A stretch of DNA of 64,000 bases from Streptomyces sp. 1-11 (GTDB lineage: Bacteria > Actinomycetota > Actinomycetes > Streptomycetales > Streptomycetaceae): contig NZ_BJTV01000002.1 of NCBI RefSeq assembly GCF_007176755.1, forward strand, positions 372,655 through 436,654, written 5' to 3'. Position numbers and translations under genes: made by a program. Below are positions 9,566-16,981 of the stretch, one piece after another (position 1 is the stretch's first letter; every line of letters begins with the position of its first letter). The notes beneath the pieces were generated by a model, which was not told where the DNA came from, did no database searches, and saw only the letters and a list, made by a program, of their open reading frames with translations.

Positions 9566-10088
9566 ACTGCACCGGCCCTGTGTTTCCGCGGACCCGACCG
9601 AGATGCTGTCGGGGGCGCGGGGATCGCGGCTGCCTGACCGGAGACCACCTCACTATCGATGTCCTGCGGTACCCGGGCCAAGACTTCCGCCCGGGCGATC
9701 CTGATGGCGTTCGGCTCCTCCGTTCTTCCCTCTTGATCAACTACTTACCAACCGGAACTGCGAACTGCTGGTGGCCTCGAACAGCGCCACTCTTCGACAG
9801 CCAGCCCCGTCGCCTGTCCTGCGTCTGCTCTGGCTTGGAACCCTGCTGCCGAACCTCCCGATGCGCGCGCCCGCAGCCGACGCCTTCACCGAGGTACTGC
9901 TCACTGCCCTCACTGCTGGGTACTGCGATCCTTCAATTACGGGTACCGCCACTGCGGTACTCCTTATGGCGGCCCCTGATCACTGCGGGCCACCCGGTCC
10001 GGTCGCCAGCCCCGTCGCCGCCCTGCGACCGCTCTGGCTTCGAAACTCCACCACCGCACCGTCCTGCGAACTACAACTGCGCTACTGC
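9566..10088. repeat. Dense field of ACTGC repeats upstream of the MerR-like gene
   Basis: ACTGC occurs on the + strand at 9566, 9757, 9764, 9896, 9903, 9912, 9922, 9951, 9982, 10076 and 10084. That is eleven copies in about 520 bp, where chance predicts fewer than one. The tightest cluster (9896-9926) has steps of 7, 9 and 10 bp. The stretch 9475-10190 is also AT-richer than its surroundings and has no convincing gene. The copies are direct, not inverted, which fits a cooperative direct-repeat binder or a replication iteron better than a dyad operator. Confidence 0.65.
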
Positions 10089-10402
10089 TGCCCGGCAGTT
10101 CATCTCTGCCGGGCCTCACTCGATCTCGGCTACGAGAGAAACCATAACCACACCACCACCTAATGTCTACTCTCGCTGGCATAGATTTTCGCGTGCTCGG
10201 AAGTGAGGTGAGCCGCCCCGACCGGGACATGGTTGGCTCAAGCAGCTCCGAGGCCCAGTCCGGCGCTCACAGTGACCCACGGTCGCGCAGCACATCGGGC
10301 TGAGCGTGACGTCGCCGACTACGCCGCGGCTACCGTCGACGGGCACCGGCCGACACTGCGGCTCGCGAAGCACACCACCGGCCGGCACGGGCGCCGCCAG
10401 CC

Positions 10403-10762
10403 GTGACGCCCCGCAGGTCGGCCGTTGACGGGCGCGTCACAAAGGTCTGCGCCGCCCTCGACGATCCCGGGATGATCGAGCAGCTCGTGGCGAACCGGCA
10501 CGGCCCCCGAGACAGGGGCTCACGGCAGCAGGTTCCGTCATGCGTCGACTGCCGTTGCGCACTGGAACTGACTACACACCCCGACACCATCAAGGTCGCC
10601 GTTCACGACCCCAGCCGACATGTGCCGCGCATGCGCACCCCTGACCTGAACGGCGGCACCGGGTGCTTCGGCCGACCCATGGTCACCGGTCTCGCCCACG
10701 CCACGGCGGTCACCCGGCGGGCCTCCGGCGGCAAGCCCGTGAGCGCCTGCCTTGCCTGGTAG
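10403..10762 (+). pseudogene. Decayed RsbW-like HATPase (anti-sigma kinase) remnant
   Basis: The frame encodes a recognisable end of a Streptomyces HATPase_c protein of the RsbW anti-sigma/serine-kinase type: QLVANRHGP (damaged N box), then VAVHDPS, PDLNGGTGCFGRPMV (the G-rich ATP lid) and a final ASGGKPVSACLAW. The region that should precede the N box is missing or out of frame, and the asparagine-containing helix is shortened. No ribosome site precedes 10403. Likely an inactive fragment. It fits the partner-switching theme set by the RsbU-type phosphatase at 6355. Confidence 0.55.
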
Positions 10763-10795
10763 CGTCACCGCTCAAGCAGCCGGATGGCCGACGAA

Positions 10796-10801
10796 TATAG
10801 T
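10796..10801 (+). promoter_or_regulatory. Putative -10 element for a leaderless gene
   Basis: TATAGT lies 7 bases before the ATG at 10809, and no ribosome site is present, so transcription probably starts at or next to the start codon. Confidence 0.45.
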
Positions 10802-10808
10802 CGGACTC

Positions 10809-11168
10809 ATGTCGAAGCCTGACGAGCTGCTGGTTGACGTCGCCGCCCTGGTGGAGTCCGGTCAGAGCAACCAGATGTCCCTTACCGTGGTCACCGGTGG
10901 CGCTGTCATCACTGGTCGGCTTGCTGCCGAAGCGGTGTGGAAGCAGAGGGTGTCGGATGTGCTGAGGGATTCCGCGCGCTTGGGCGAGTTCGCCACCGTC
11001 TTCGACGCCCCCGTGAAGAGGGACGGGCCGCCCACGCATCTGCACTTCCACGTCGCCCGCATCCTGCAGGGCCAGGTGGGGATCCCGGAGACGGGCGGGA
11101 TGTACCGGGTCGCGATCGAGGACGTCAGCGCCTGGACCGTGGGCGACTTCAGCTACTCCCACCCCTGA
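10809..11168 (+). CDS. Conserved hypothetical protein, 119 aa
   Basis: No function can be assigned. The sequence reads as a well-folded small soluble protein: an N-terminal helix (SKPDELLVDVAALVESG), beta segments (MSLTVVTGGAVITGRL) and a C-terminal THLHFHVARIL...VAIEDVSAWTVGDFSY. I recall similar proteins as hypotheticals in other Streptomyces. The ATG at 10809 is supported by a -10-like TATAGT and the natural start MSKPDE; 19 further codons upstream are open but lack a ribosome site. It is convergent with the SCO5918-family gene. Confidence 0.65.
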   Translation: MSKPDELLVDVAALVESGQSNQMSLTVVTGGAVITGRLAAEAVWKQRVSDVLRDSARLGEFATVFDAPVKRDGPPTHLHFHVARILQGQVGIPETGGMYRVAIEDVSAWTVGDFSYSHP

Positions 11169-11270
11169 GCGATGGCGACAGGAGCCGGCTGGACGCAGTG
11201 TGGGCCAGACCGGCGTACCGATCGGGCCCAGACTGCTGGTCAGGTGTCGGCTTGCGCCTGTTTCTCTCGG

Positions 11271-11585
11271 TCAGGCCGTGACGGGGGCGCCGAGCATGGC
11301 GGAGTCGTGCCGCAGCGAGTTGAGGATGCCCACGGGCGCGGGCACGGCCTGGGGGAGGGTGCGGCAGGTGAAGCCGAGCTGGGCCATGGCTCGGGAGACT
11401 TCGGCTGCGCTGAAGTCACGGCGGTCCTGGCCGGTGATGACCTGGCCGACCTGCTTGACGGGGTAGTGGCAGCGGCCGATGGCCACGGATTCGCCGATGA
11501 CCGGTTCGGGCTTGACGCCCTTCATCGATTCCAGCACGCCGACCTTGGTGAGCTCGAAGGGGAAGCGGGCGATGACGCAGCGCAT
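11271..11585 (-). CDS. SCO5918-family small protein
   Basis: A 104-residue protein that I recognise as the SCO5918 family (MRCVIARFPFELTK; GVKPEPVIGESVAIGR; YPVKQVGQVITGQDRRDFSA). Its function is unknown. In S. coelicolor the family member sits by a DEAD-box helicase and a cold-shock protein. Neither is present here, so this looks like a detached copy. ATG at 11585 with GAGGT 5 bases upstream. The C-terminal third varies from the usual form. Confidence 0.75.
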   Translation of the reverse strand: MRCVIARFPFELTKVGVLESMKGVKPEPVIGESVAIGRCHYPVKQVGQVITGQDRRDFSAAEVSRAMAQLGFTCRTLPQAVPAPVGILNSLRHDSAMLGAPVTA

Positions 11586-12117
11586 GTGACCTCACAAGGG
11601 AGAAGGGAGAACGGTCCGACCGCAGGCGAAACTCTCAGCGGAACAGGGCGAGGACACCCGGGGCGTTGTCCCGCTCGTCGACCGCCGACAGGGCGTCGGG
11701 CCGACGGATGGGCGTCGCTCGCCGCGGGGGTGATCGTCTCGGGAAGCGCGACCTCGCCCTGCACTGCGGCGGGCCGGCCGCTGTAACTGCCGGAACGGGC
11801 AGGGCCGCCGGAACGGCGCGGCGTCTGCGAGGCGAATGGGCCTTCCTCAATGTGGCACATATCAAGGAATTACCGCAGCGATGAGCGGTATGAGGAATCA
11901 CGAGTACGGACCGGATGCAAAAGAAAGCAGATCTGGTCGGCAGAAATCTCTGGACGCGCAGGTGCTGGAATGGGTGACGCGATGGGGGCCTCGAGATCCG
12001 GGGGTTGGCTGCAGATCCCGCGGGTGAAACCGCTGCGGGAGTCCGCACCGCGCGGACGCCGTGTCGCCGCGATGATCACCCCGCCCGGAGCAGCCAGCTC
12101 GGCCATGCGCTTGTCGA
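11586..12117. other. Intergenic stretch, probably decayed coding DNA
   Basis: No supportable gene. Upstream of an SCO5918-family gene one would expect a cold-shock or helicase partner; only scrambled frames are seen. Local GC is lower around 11840-11960 (TGTGGCACATATCAAGGAAT). Confidence 0.4.
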
Positions 12118-12439
12118 GTGCCTTCTCCGGTTCTGCAGCAGCGTTCCTTCGCCCTCGCGGTGGGCGAGGTCGCGCCAGAAGTCAGGTGCCGTCTCGAGGT
12201 TCCGGTGCGCGGGAGCGACGCCTCGGAGTACCTGGACCTACTGTGCCTGGGGCCGGCGGGCCGTACGGCAACCACATCGGTCACGGCGCACAGCCAGTCT
12301 CGCCGGCCTCGGCAGGTCCTTCGCCCTGCGTGCCGAGCCCGATGAGTCCGTCACCCTGGCGGCCCTGCAGGCCGGAGCCGAGGAAGTCGCTGGTCACCTC
12401 GCGCGGGCGCTGATCGCGCACCACCCCTCCGCGGCCTGA
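12118..12439 (+). pseudogene. Frameshifted remnant of an unrecognised protein gene
   Basis: Two successive frames each read like real protein. From 12118: LQQRSFALAVGEVAPEVRC, then GSDASEYLDLLCLGPAGRT. After about 12250 the sense moves to another frame: LAGLGRSFALRAEPDESVTL, AGAEEVAGHLARALIAHHP and a stop at 12439. A frameshift plus internal deletion in one gene is the simplest reading. The family is not recognised. Confidence 0.45.
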
Positions 12440-12657
12440 AGCCGCCTCGACAGCGAGCTGTCACGGCCGCCGCCTGCTCAAGCTGCTGCTTACGCCTGAG
12501 AGCGCACCCTCGAACCGATAGGTCATCACGTGTGGCCGCTGCATCTGGTGTGCTCCGGGGATTGGCGTTCTCGGTAGCGTGACCATCTGCCGCAAGGAAG
12601 GGCCATGTGTCGGGCTGGTCCGTGCGACGGCTCCCGGCTGAGAGTGATGAGGCTGCA

Positions 12658-13065
12658 ATGAGTGAACTGACGAAGCCCGAGGTCGACGTTCCGGAGGGTG
12701 ACGCTCCTACCGAGCTGACCATCCGGGACCTGGTCGTCGGGGACGGTGCCGAGGTGAAGCCGGGCATGGTGGTCAGGGTCCATTATGTCGGAGTGACCTT
12801 CGAGTCCGGGAAGGAGTTCGATGCCTCCTGGGACCGGGGTCAGCCGTTCAAGTTCGCCCTAGGCAGTGGCAAGGTCATCAAGGGCTGGGACCGGGGAGTG
12901 AGGGGGATGAAGGTCGGCGGTCGGCGCGAGATCATCGTTCCCCCGCGTCTCGGCTACGGCAATCAGTCGCCTTCGCCGTTGATCCCGGCGGGCTCGACCC
13001 TGGTCTTCGTGGTGGACCTGCTGGACTCGTATTCCAGCACAACCGGGTGGAGCAAAGCCTGGTGA
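12658..13065 (+). CDS. FKBP-type peptidyl-prolyl cis-trans isomerase
   Basis: A 135-residue cytoplasmic FKBP that would speed proline isomerisation during protein folding. FKBP landmarks run through the whole protein: VHYVGVTFESGKEFDASWDRG, VIKGWDRGVRGMKVGG, PPRLGYGN, PAGSTLVFVVDLL. The start MSELTKPEVD matches the usual Streptomyces form; GAGG lies just upstream of this ATG. It has about 11 extra C-terminal residues (SYSSTTGWSKAW) beyond the normal end, probably from read-through after loss of the original stop. As with RNase J and the SCO5918-family protein, it is likely a second copy of a widespread chromosomal gene. Confidence 0.9.
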   Translation: MSELTKPEVDVPEGDAPTELTIRDLVVGDGAEVKPGMVVRVHYVGVTFESGKEFDASWDRGQPFKFALGSGKVIKGWDRGVRGMKVGGRREIIVPPRLGYGNQSPSPLIPAGSTLVFVVDLLDSYSSTTGWSKAW

Positions 13066-13462
13066 GCCTGGCCGCTCCTCCCCTGCGGCGTGCTGCGTCG
13101 TCCGCCGGGGTGGGCGCCGCCGTGCTCCTCGCTGCCGCTCCTGCTTCCGCCGCCGCAGCCTCCGAAGGGTTCCGCTGCGACTCATTGACCGCCGAAGGCC
13201 ACAAGGCGACCGACTTCCTCAACGGCCTACCCGGCGCCGCCCGGACGTCTGAACCCGCCGGCCGTGCTCGGCAAACGGCGGAGGTCCCCAGCGGAATTCA
13301 GCTCGCACCGCCGATCACAGCGCCGGTCCGAGGAGGCCCCCCCAGCAGCGACACATTGCGCAAGCCGAGACGGACCAAGATCCGGACCATTTCCGGACCA
13401 GCACCCCGCCAGCGAGCCGCACCAACTGCTGTTTCCCCTCGTCAGCTTGGGTGCAACTGCTG
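13066..13462. other. Right end of the accessory block, no intact gene
   Basis: One frame from about 13065 begins with a signal-peptide-like run (AGVGAAVLLAAAPASAAAA) and continues as EGFRCDSLTAEGHKATDFLN before turning to low-complexity sequence. It may be a fragment of a secreted protein. No integrase or excisionase is visible. Confidence 0.4.
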
Positions 13463-13525
13463 TACCACCAGCAGACGAAGAACCTGCTCGTGTCGTACTC
13501 GCCGCAGAAGCTGGGCTTCTTCTAG
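13463..13525 (+). pseudogene. Orphan 3' end of an aldehyde dehydrogenase gene, with right 17-bp repeat
   Basis: Read in frame, 13463-13525 gives YHQQTKNLLVSYSPQKLGFF and a stop, matching the C-terminus of the ALDH encoded at 2205-3728 ([19 protein letters not shown]). Here the codons are normal Streptomyces ones (CTG CTC GTG TCG TAC TCG CCG CAG AAG). The 17-bp repeat occupies 13467-13483. No ALDH body precedes it. I infer this is the original end of the ALDH gene, pushed 9.8 kb away by an insertion. A deletion between two tandem ALDH genes is the main alternative. Confidence 0.85.
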
Positions 13526-13536
13526 GCCGCGGGGAG

Positions 13537-13573
13537 GGGGCGCCCGGCCGGGCAGATGTCCGGCAGGCGCCCC
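13537..13573 (+). terminator. Terminator behind the orphan ALDH end
   Basis: GGGGCGCC at 13537-13544 pairs with GGCGCCCC at 13566-13573, with inner CCGG/CCGG pairing, 12 bp after the orphan stop. A working-looking terminator placed correctly after an ALDH stub supports this being the ancestral gene end. Confidence 0.75.
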
Positions 13574-13628
13574 TGCTGCGCGCACGTCCGGGGCGGCGAG
13601 TCGGAGCACGCCCCCGTTCAGCGTCCCG

Positions 13629-14420
13629 TCACCGCACGGCGTCGCGCTGGACGTCCTTGCGGGAGGCGGCTAGATAGCCGACGAAGCCGAGGATCGCCAC
13701 CGTCCAGGACAGCGTGACCGGCCCAAGACCCAGGCCGAGTCCGCCCCTGCCGTGGCCGACGGCCATCCAGTCTGCGACAGAGGCGCCGAGCGGGCGTGTG
13801 ATGACGTACGCGGCCCAGAACGCGGCCACCGCGTTCAGGTTCCCCCACCGGTGGGCGACGGCCGGCACCGCGATCGCGGCGGCGTACAGGACGGCGGAGC
13901 CCAGGTAGCCCAGGCCGATCGTGGCGGTGAGGTCGCCCGCGGCGGTACCCAGTGCGAAGGTGGCGAGCACGGCGGCCCAGTAGAAGGCCTCCCGGCGCCG
14001 GGTGTGGATGCTGTGGATGGACAGGGTGCGTTCGCTGCGGTACCAGAGGGCGAAGACGGCGGCCAGGCCGGCCAGGAAGAACGGGGTGGAGAGCGTGTAC
14101 GGCACGCCGAGGCCGACGTGCAGGACGTCGGCTGCCATGGTGCCGAACACGCTGACCATGACGATCGCCGTCCAGTAGATCCAGGCCACGTACCGGCGGA
14201 CGGCGAACTGCACCGTCAGGGCGGCCACCAGGCCGATACCGCCGAGGCCGACAGCGGGGACCGGGCCGAGCGCCTGCGCCAGGAAGTCGGAGGCCGTCTC
14301 CCCCATGCCGGTCGTCAGCACCTTGATGATCCAGAAGTAGACGGTCACCTCCGGCACCTTGCTCGCCGCTTGTCGTACGTGGCGCAGCGGCCGCTTCCCG
14401 ATGAGGTGATCTGTGGTCAT
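13629..14420 (-). CDS. COG4705-family multi-pass membrane protein
   Basis: A 263-residue integral membrane protein of the COG4705 group, function unproven. After a short cytoplasmic N-terminus (TTDHLIGKRPLRHVRQAA) come about eight to nine hydrophobic segments. Two internally similar halves carry matching motifs: KVPEVTVYFWIIKVLTTGMGE and, in the second half, EAFYWAAVLATFALGTAAGD, suggesting an internal duplication as in small transporters. The ATG at 14420 gives the natural start; upstream codons are poor. It is convergent with the orphan ALDH end. Confidence 0.8.
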   Translation of the reverse strand: MTTDHLIGKRPLRHVRQAASKVPEVTVYFWIIKVLTTGMGETASDFLAQALGPVPAVGLGGIGLVAALTVQFAVRRYVAWIYWTAIVMVSVFGTMAADVLHVGLGVPYTLSTPFFLAGLAAVFALWYRSERTLSIHSIHTRRREAFYWAAVLATFALGTAAGDLTATIGLGYLGSAVLYAAAIAVPAVAHRWGNLNAVAAFWAAYVITRPLGASVADWMAVGHGRGGLGLGLGPVTLSWTVAILGFVGYLAASRKDVQRDAVR

Positions 14421-14835
14421 GGCAGGCACGATGACACGCCCGGCCGCCGTTGCCCCAGACCCCTTTGCCAGAGCTTTGGCGCCTCTGGAGCACACGTTGC
14501 CCGAGCCCCGTCCGGGCCTGAACACAACCTGAACACAGTGACAGGCGAGCTGGTCAGCGGCGTGCGAACGGTGATATCCGCGGCCACCCGAGGCCGGCAT
14601 GGTGGCCGGGGGCAGCAGAGGACCGGATTACAGTACGTTCCCTTACTCCCGATATATCCTGTCCTCACGACACTCCGCCCAGCCGCACGCGCCAGGCCCC
14701 TGGCCCCGGGCGTCGCGAGGCGGCCGCCACCTCCGTGACCCGGCAGGCCCACGACGGGATCACGCGGTTGCGGGCCGCCGGCCTCGCCGAGCGGCCGGCC
14801 GAGGGCCGGTGAGCGGCACGGACGAGGGATTGGCC
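14421..14835. other. Divergent intergenic region
   Basis: It separates the COG4705 gene from the STAS gene and should hold both promoters. An AT-rich patch at 14628-14652 (including CGATATATCC) is the most promoter-like part. A frame ending near 14812 (AHDGITRLRAAGLAERP) could be the tail of a lost gene. Confidence 0.4.
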
Positions 14836-15243
14836 ATGCGCACGAACATCATCCGGCACGAGAAAATGATGGTGAGCTACGACGTGGTCGGCGGCTGGAC
14901 CGTCGTCGAGGTCGACGGCGAGCCCGACGCCCACACCGCCCCCATGATCCGCGAAGCGGTGATCAGGCTCCTCGACGAAGGACATCGCCACTTCGTTCTG
15001 GACCTGGGCTTCGTCGGGTTCATGGACTCCATGGGGCTGGGCGTGATCGTGGCGATCACCAAGCGCATCCGGGAGCACGAGGGCTCGTTGCGCATCGCGT
15101 GCTCCTCCAGCCGGGTGCTCCGGCTGTTCGAGATCAGCGGCATGCGCGAGAGCTACGAGATCTACGCCTCGGCGGCGGACGCCACCCAGTCCGCCCCTTC
15201 GCCCGACAGCCTCGCGTACTGGCCGCACCCCTCCCCCGGCTGA
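14836..15243 (+). CDS. STAS-domain anti-sigma factor antagonist
   Basis: A 135-residue BldG/SpoIIAA-like protein that would bind an anti-sigma factor and release a sigma factor when unphosphorylated. The STAS domain spans about 12-115, with GEPDAHTAPMIREAV and LDLGFVGFMDSMGLGV. Ser65, in the DS pair of MDSMGLG, is the expected phosphorylation site. The ATG has GAGGG 7 bases upstream. The partner kinase is not next to it; the nearest HATPase is the decayed copy at 10403. The C-terminal 20 residues are a disordered Ser/Pro-rich tail. Confidence 0.87.
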   Translation: MRTNIIRHEKMMVSYDVVGGWTVVEVDGEPDAHTAPMIREAVIRLLDEGHRHFVLDLGFVGFMDSMGLGVIVAITKRIREHEGSLRIACSSSRVLRLFEISGMRESYEIYASAADATQSAPSPDSLAYWPHPSPG

Positions 15244-15355
15244 GGAACGCGCCGCTCCGCCGAACCGGGTAGCGGGTCCGGCGGGCGGTCACGCACCGCT
15301 CACCGTGCCGGGCGCGGGAGAGCACGGCGGGGACCCGCGGGGGCCCGCCGACCGC

Positions 15356-15453
15356 GGGAGCGGAGCCGTGGGAGCGGAGCGTTGGGAGCGGAGCCGTGGG
15401 AGCGGAGCGTTGGGAGCGGAGCGTTGGGAGCGGAGCGTTGGGAGCGGAGCGTT
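15356..15453. repeat. 14-bp tandem repeat, seven copies
   Basis: Seven contiguous 14-bp units, GGGAGCGGAGCGTT or GGGAGCGGAGCCGT, start at 15356, 15370, 15384, 15398, 15412, 15426 and 15440. The unit is not a multiple of three, so it is non-coding. It lies in the 427-bp gap between the STAS gene and the membrane-protein gene, which contains no other supportable feature. Confidence 0.9.
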
Positions 15454-15670
15454 GGCAGCGCCGGCAGGTCCCACGTCCGGGGGTGCCGGATGGCGGCCCG
15501 GCCGGTCACGACGGACCATGAGGGCGAACCCCCGGCACGGCGGCGGGCCGACCGCTGCCGCGCCGCACACCTGTGTCTCCGCACGGCACAGGTCAGTCTC
15601 CGCCTCGCGCACACGAGTGCCCGCCCCCGCACGGGCAGGTGCGCGACCCACGGTCCCAGGAGGTGATCGG

Positions 15671-16981
15671 GTGCGGACTCCCCCCAGGCCCCGCGCCGGT
15701 ATGCGCCCGAAAGCGGTACGGCCCTCGGTGCAGACCTGGCGGTCACGGGTGTCGCTCGCGGTGATGCTGCTGACCCTGATCGCGACCACGGCACTGCTGG
15801 CCCGGTTCGGCACCGAGGACTTCGCCCACGCGCTGACCTTCCCCGGCCGGATCACCGGCGCCGTCCTGCTCCTGGTCGCGCTCACCAGCCTGCTGGGCGC
15901 CGCCGGGGTGCTGGACCACTGGGTGCGGCACTCCTTCGCCTACTCCGGCCTGGTCGCGCTGATCGGTTCCTTCGCGGCCCTGCTGACCAACGTCCTGATC
16001 CTGGTGGAGATGGTGAGGGACGGGGATTCGAAGTGGTTCCCGGCGCTGTTCGCCGCGCTCTCGGCGGGTTCCGCGTGGGCCGTCGCCACGGTGTGGCGGA
16101 CGTCGGTCGTGATTCCCGCTCCCAAGCGGGTGGCCGCCGCGGTGATCGTCTCCTCCGTCATCGCGGTCGCCAACTTCGGCTACCAGAACCTCTATGTGCC
16201 GTACCAGCGGGAGACCAGGCCGCTCATCACGCTGTCCATGGGGAAGGCGGTGCTCAGCAAGGACCGCAAGGCCTTCTCCGTACCGGTCGACATCACTCTG
16301 CGGAACAGCGGTTCCGTGGGGTTCTACGTCCTCGGCACCGAGTTCCACGCCATGGGGTTACGGGTGCCGCTCAGCCCGCGGGACCGGCTCCGCCGGCAGT
16401 GGCGCGACGACGCCGCGCAGTGGAGCAGGTCCTCCGAGGTGAACCCGCTCTCCCGCCGGGAGGTCCACCAGCCGGGGGAGCTGGTGGAGGCGGAGCCGTG
16501 GATGCCGCAGGGCCAGTGGATCGAGTCGAGCGACACCTTCGCCACGCGGCTGGTGGTGCAGCTGCCCATGAACACGCCGTACGACCAGGTGGCGTTCTAC
16601 GCCACCGCGAGCCTCGCGCGCAAGGACCGGCTCGTGCTGCAGCCGCCGCTGAACTTCGTGGCCAACTCCTGGGACGGGCACCAGGCCACCGGGCTGCTGA
16701 AGGAGGATCAGAAGAGGGGCGTCGACTCCCTCATCTACCGCGCCCGGGTGCACGAGAACAACGCGCTCGACGAGTACACGAGGGACCCGCGTTTCGTCAC
16801 CGTCTACTGGAAGTTCGGCCCGCAGGGCGCGAACGTGATCACGTCCATAGCGCGCCAGGGGGAGCAGGACCGGATTTTGAGCGGGGCGGAGCAGCGCGAG
16901 CTGGTGAGCCGCTACGGCCTCGTCGACCTCATCGCGGGCCCGCAGGTGCGGACCCTGTGGGACGTCAAGAGCCAGCGTTGA
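15671..16981 (+). CDS. Membrane protein with large extracytoplasmic C-terminal domain, unknown function
   Basis: A 436-residue protein not assigned to a named family. Five hydrophobic segments fill residues about 25-185 (for example VSLAVMLLTLIATTALLARF and VAAAVIVSSVIAVANFGY). A soluble domain of about 250 residues follows with beta-rich character (ITLRNSGSVGFYVLGTEFHA; LVVQLPMNTPYDQVAFYATA). The GTG at 15671 is preceded by AGGAGG 7 bases away, much better than the ATG at 15701. The gene is convergent with the lasso cyclase gene and their ends overlap by 17 bp, so the two transcripts may interfere. A role in the RiPP pathway is not supported. Confidence 0.75.
   Translation: MRTPPRPRAGMRPKAVRPSVQTWRSRVSLAVMLLTLIATTALLARFGTEDFAHALTFPGRITGAVLLLVALTSLLGAAGVLDHWVRHSFAYSGLVALIGSFAALLTNVLILVEMVRDGDSKWFPALFAALSAGSAWAVATVWRTSVVIPAPKRVAAAVIVSSVIAVANFGYQNLYVPYQRETRPLITLSMGKAVLSKDRKAFSVPVDITLRNSGSVGFYVLGTEFHAMGLRVPLSPRDRLRRQWRDDAAQWSRSSEVNPLSRREVHQPGELVEAEPWMPQGQWIESSDTFATRLVVQLPMNTPYDQVAFYATASLARKDRLVLQPPLNFVANSWDGHQATGLLKEDQKRGVDSLIYRARVHENNALDEYTRDPRFVTVYWKFGPQGANVITSIARQGEQDRILSGAEQRELVSRYGLVDLIAGPQVRTLWDVKSQR

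Noticed and set aside
9580..10206. A 130- to 208-codon plus-strand protein over the ACTGC field
   Set aside because: Composition follows the repeats (many Leu/Thr/Ala from ACTGC), codon bias is poor and there is no ribosome site.
3729..13460. An integrase, transposase or conjugation gene within the block
   Set aside because: Frames near both ends were read for tyrosine or serine recombinase motifs and none was found; the block is described without one.
3670..13483. A tRNA gene as the integration target
   Set aside because: The repeat lies in ALDH coding sequence and no tRNA fold is visible at either end.
15305..15670. Longer N-terminus for the membrane protein through the 14-bp repeats
   Set aside because: The repeat unit is out of phase with codons, and AGGAGG directly precedes the GTG at 15671.
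15671..16981. The convergent membrane protein as exporter of the lasso-type peptide
   Set aside because: No ATP-binding cassette, opposite strand, separate promoter; only a 17-bp tail overlap links them.
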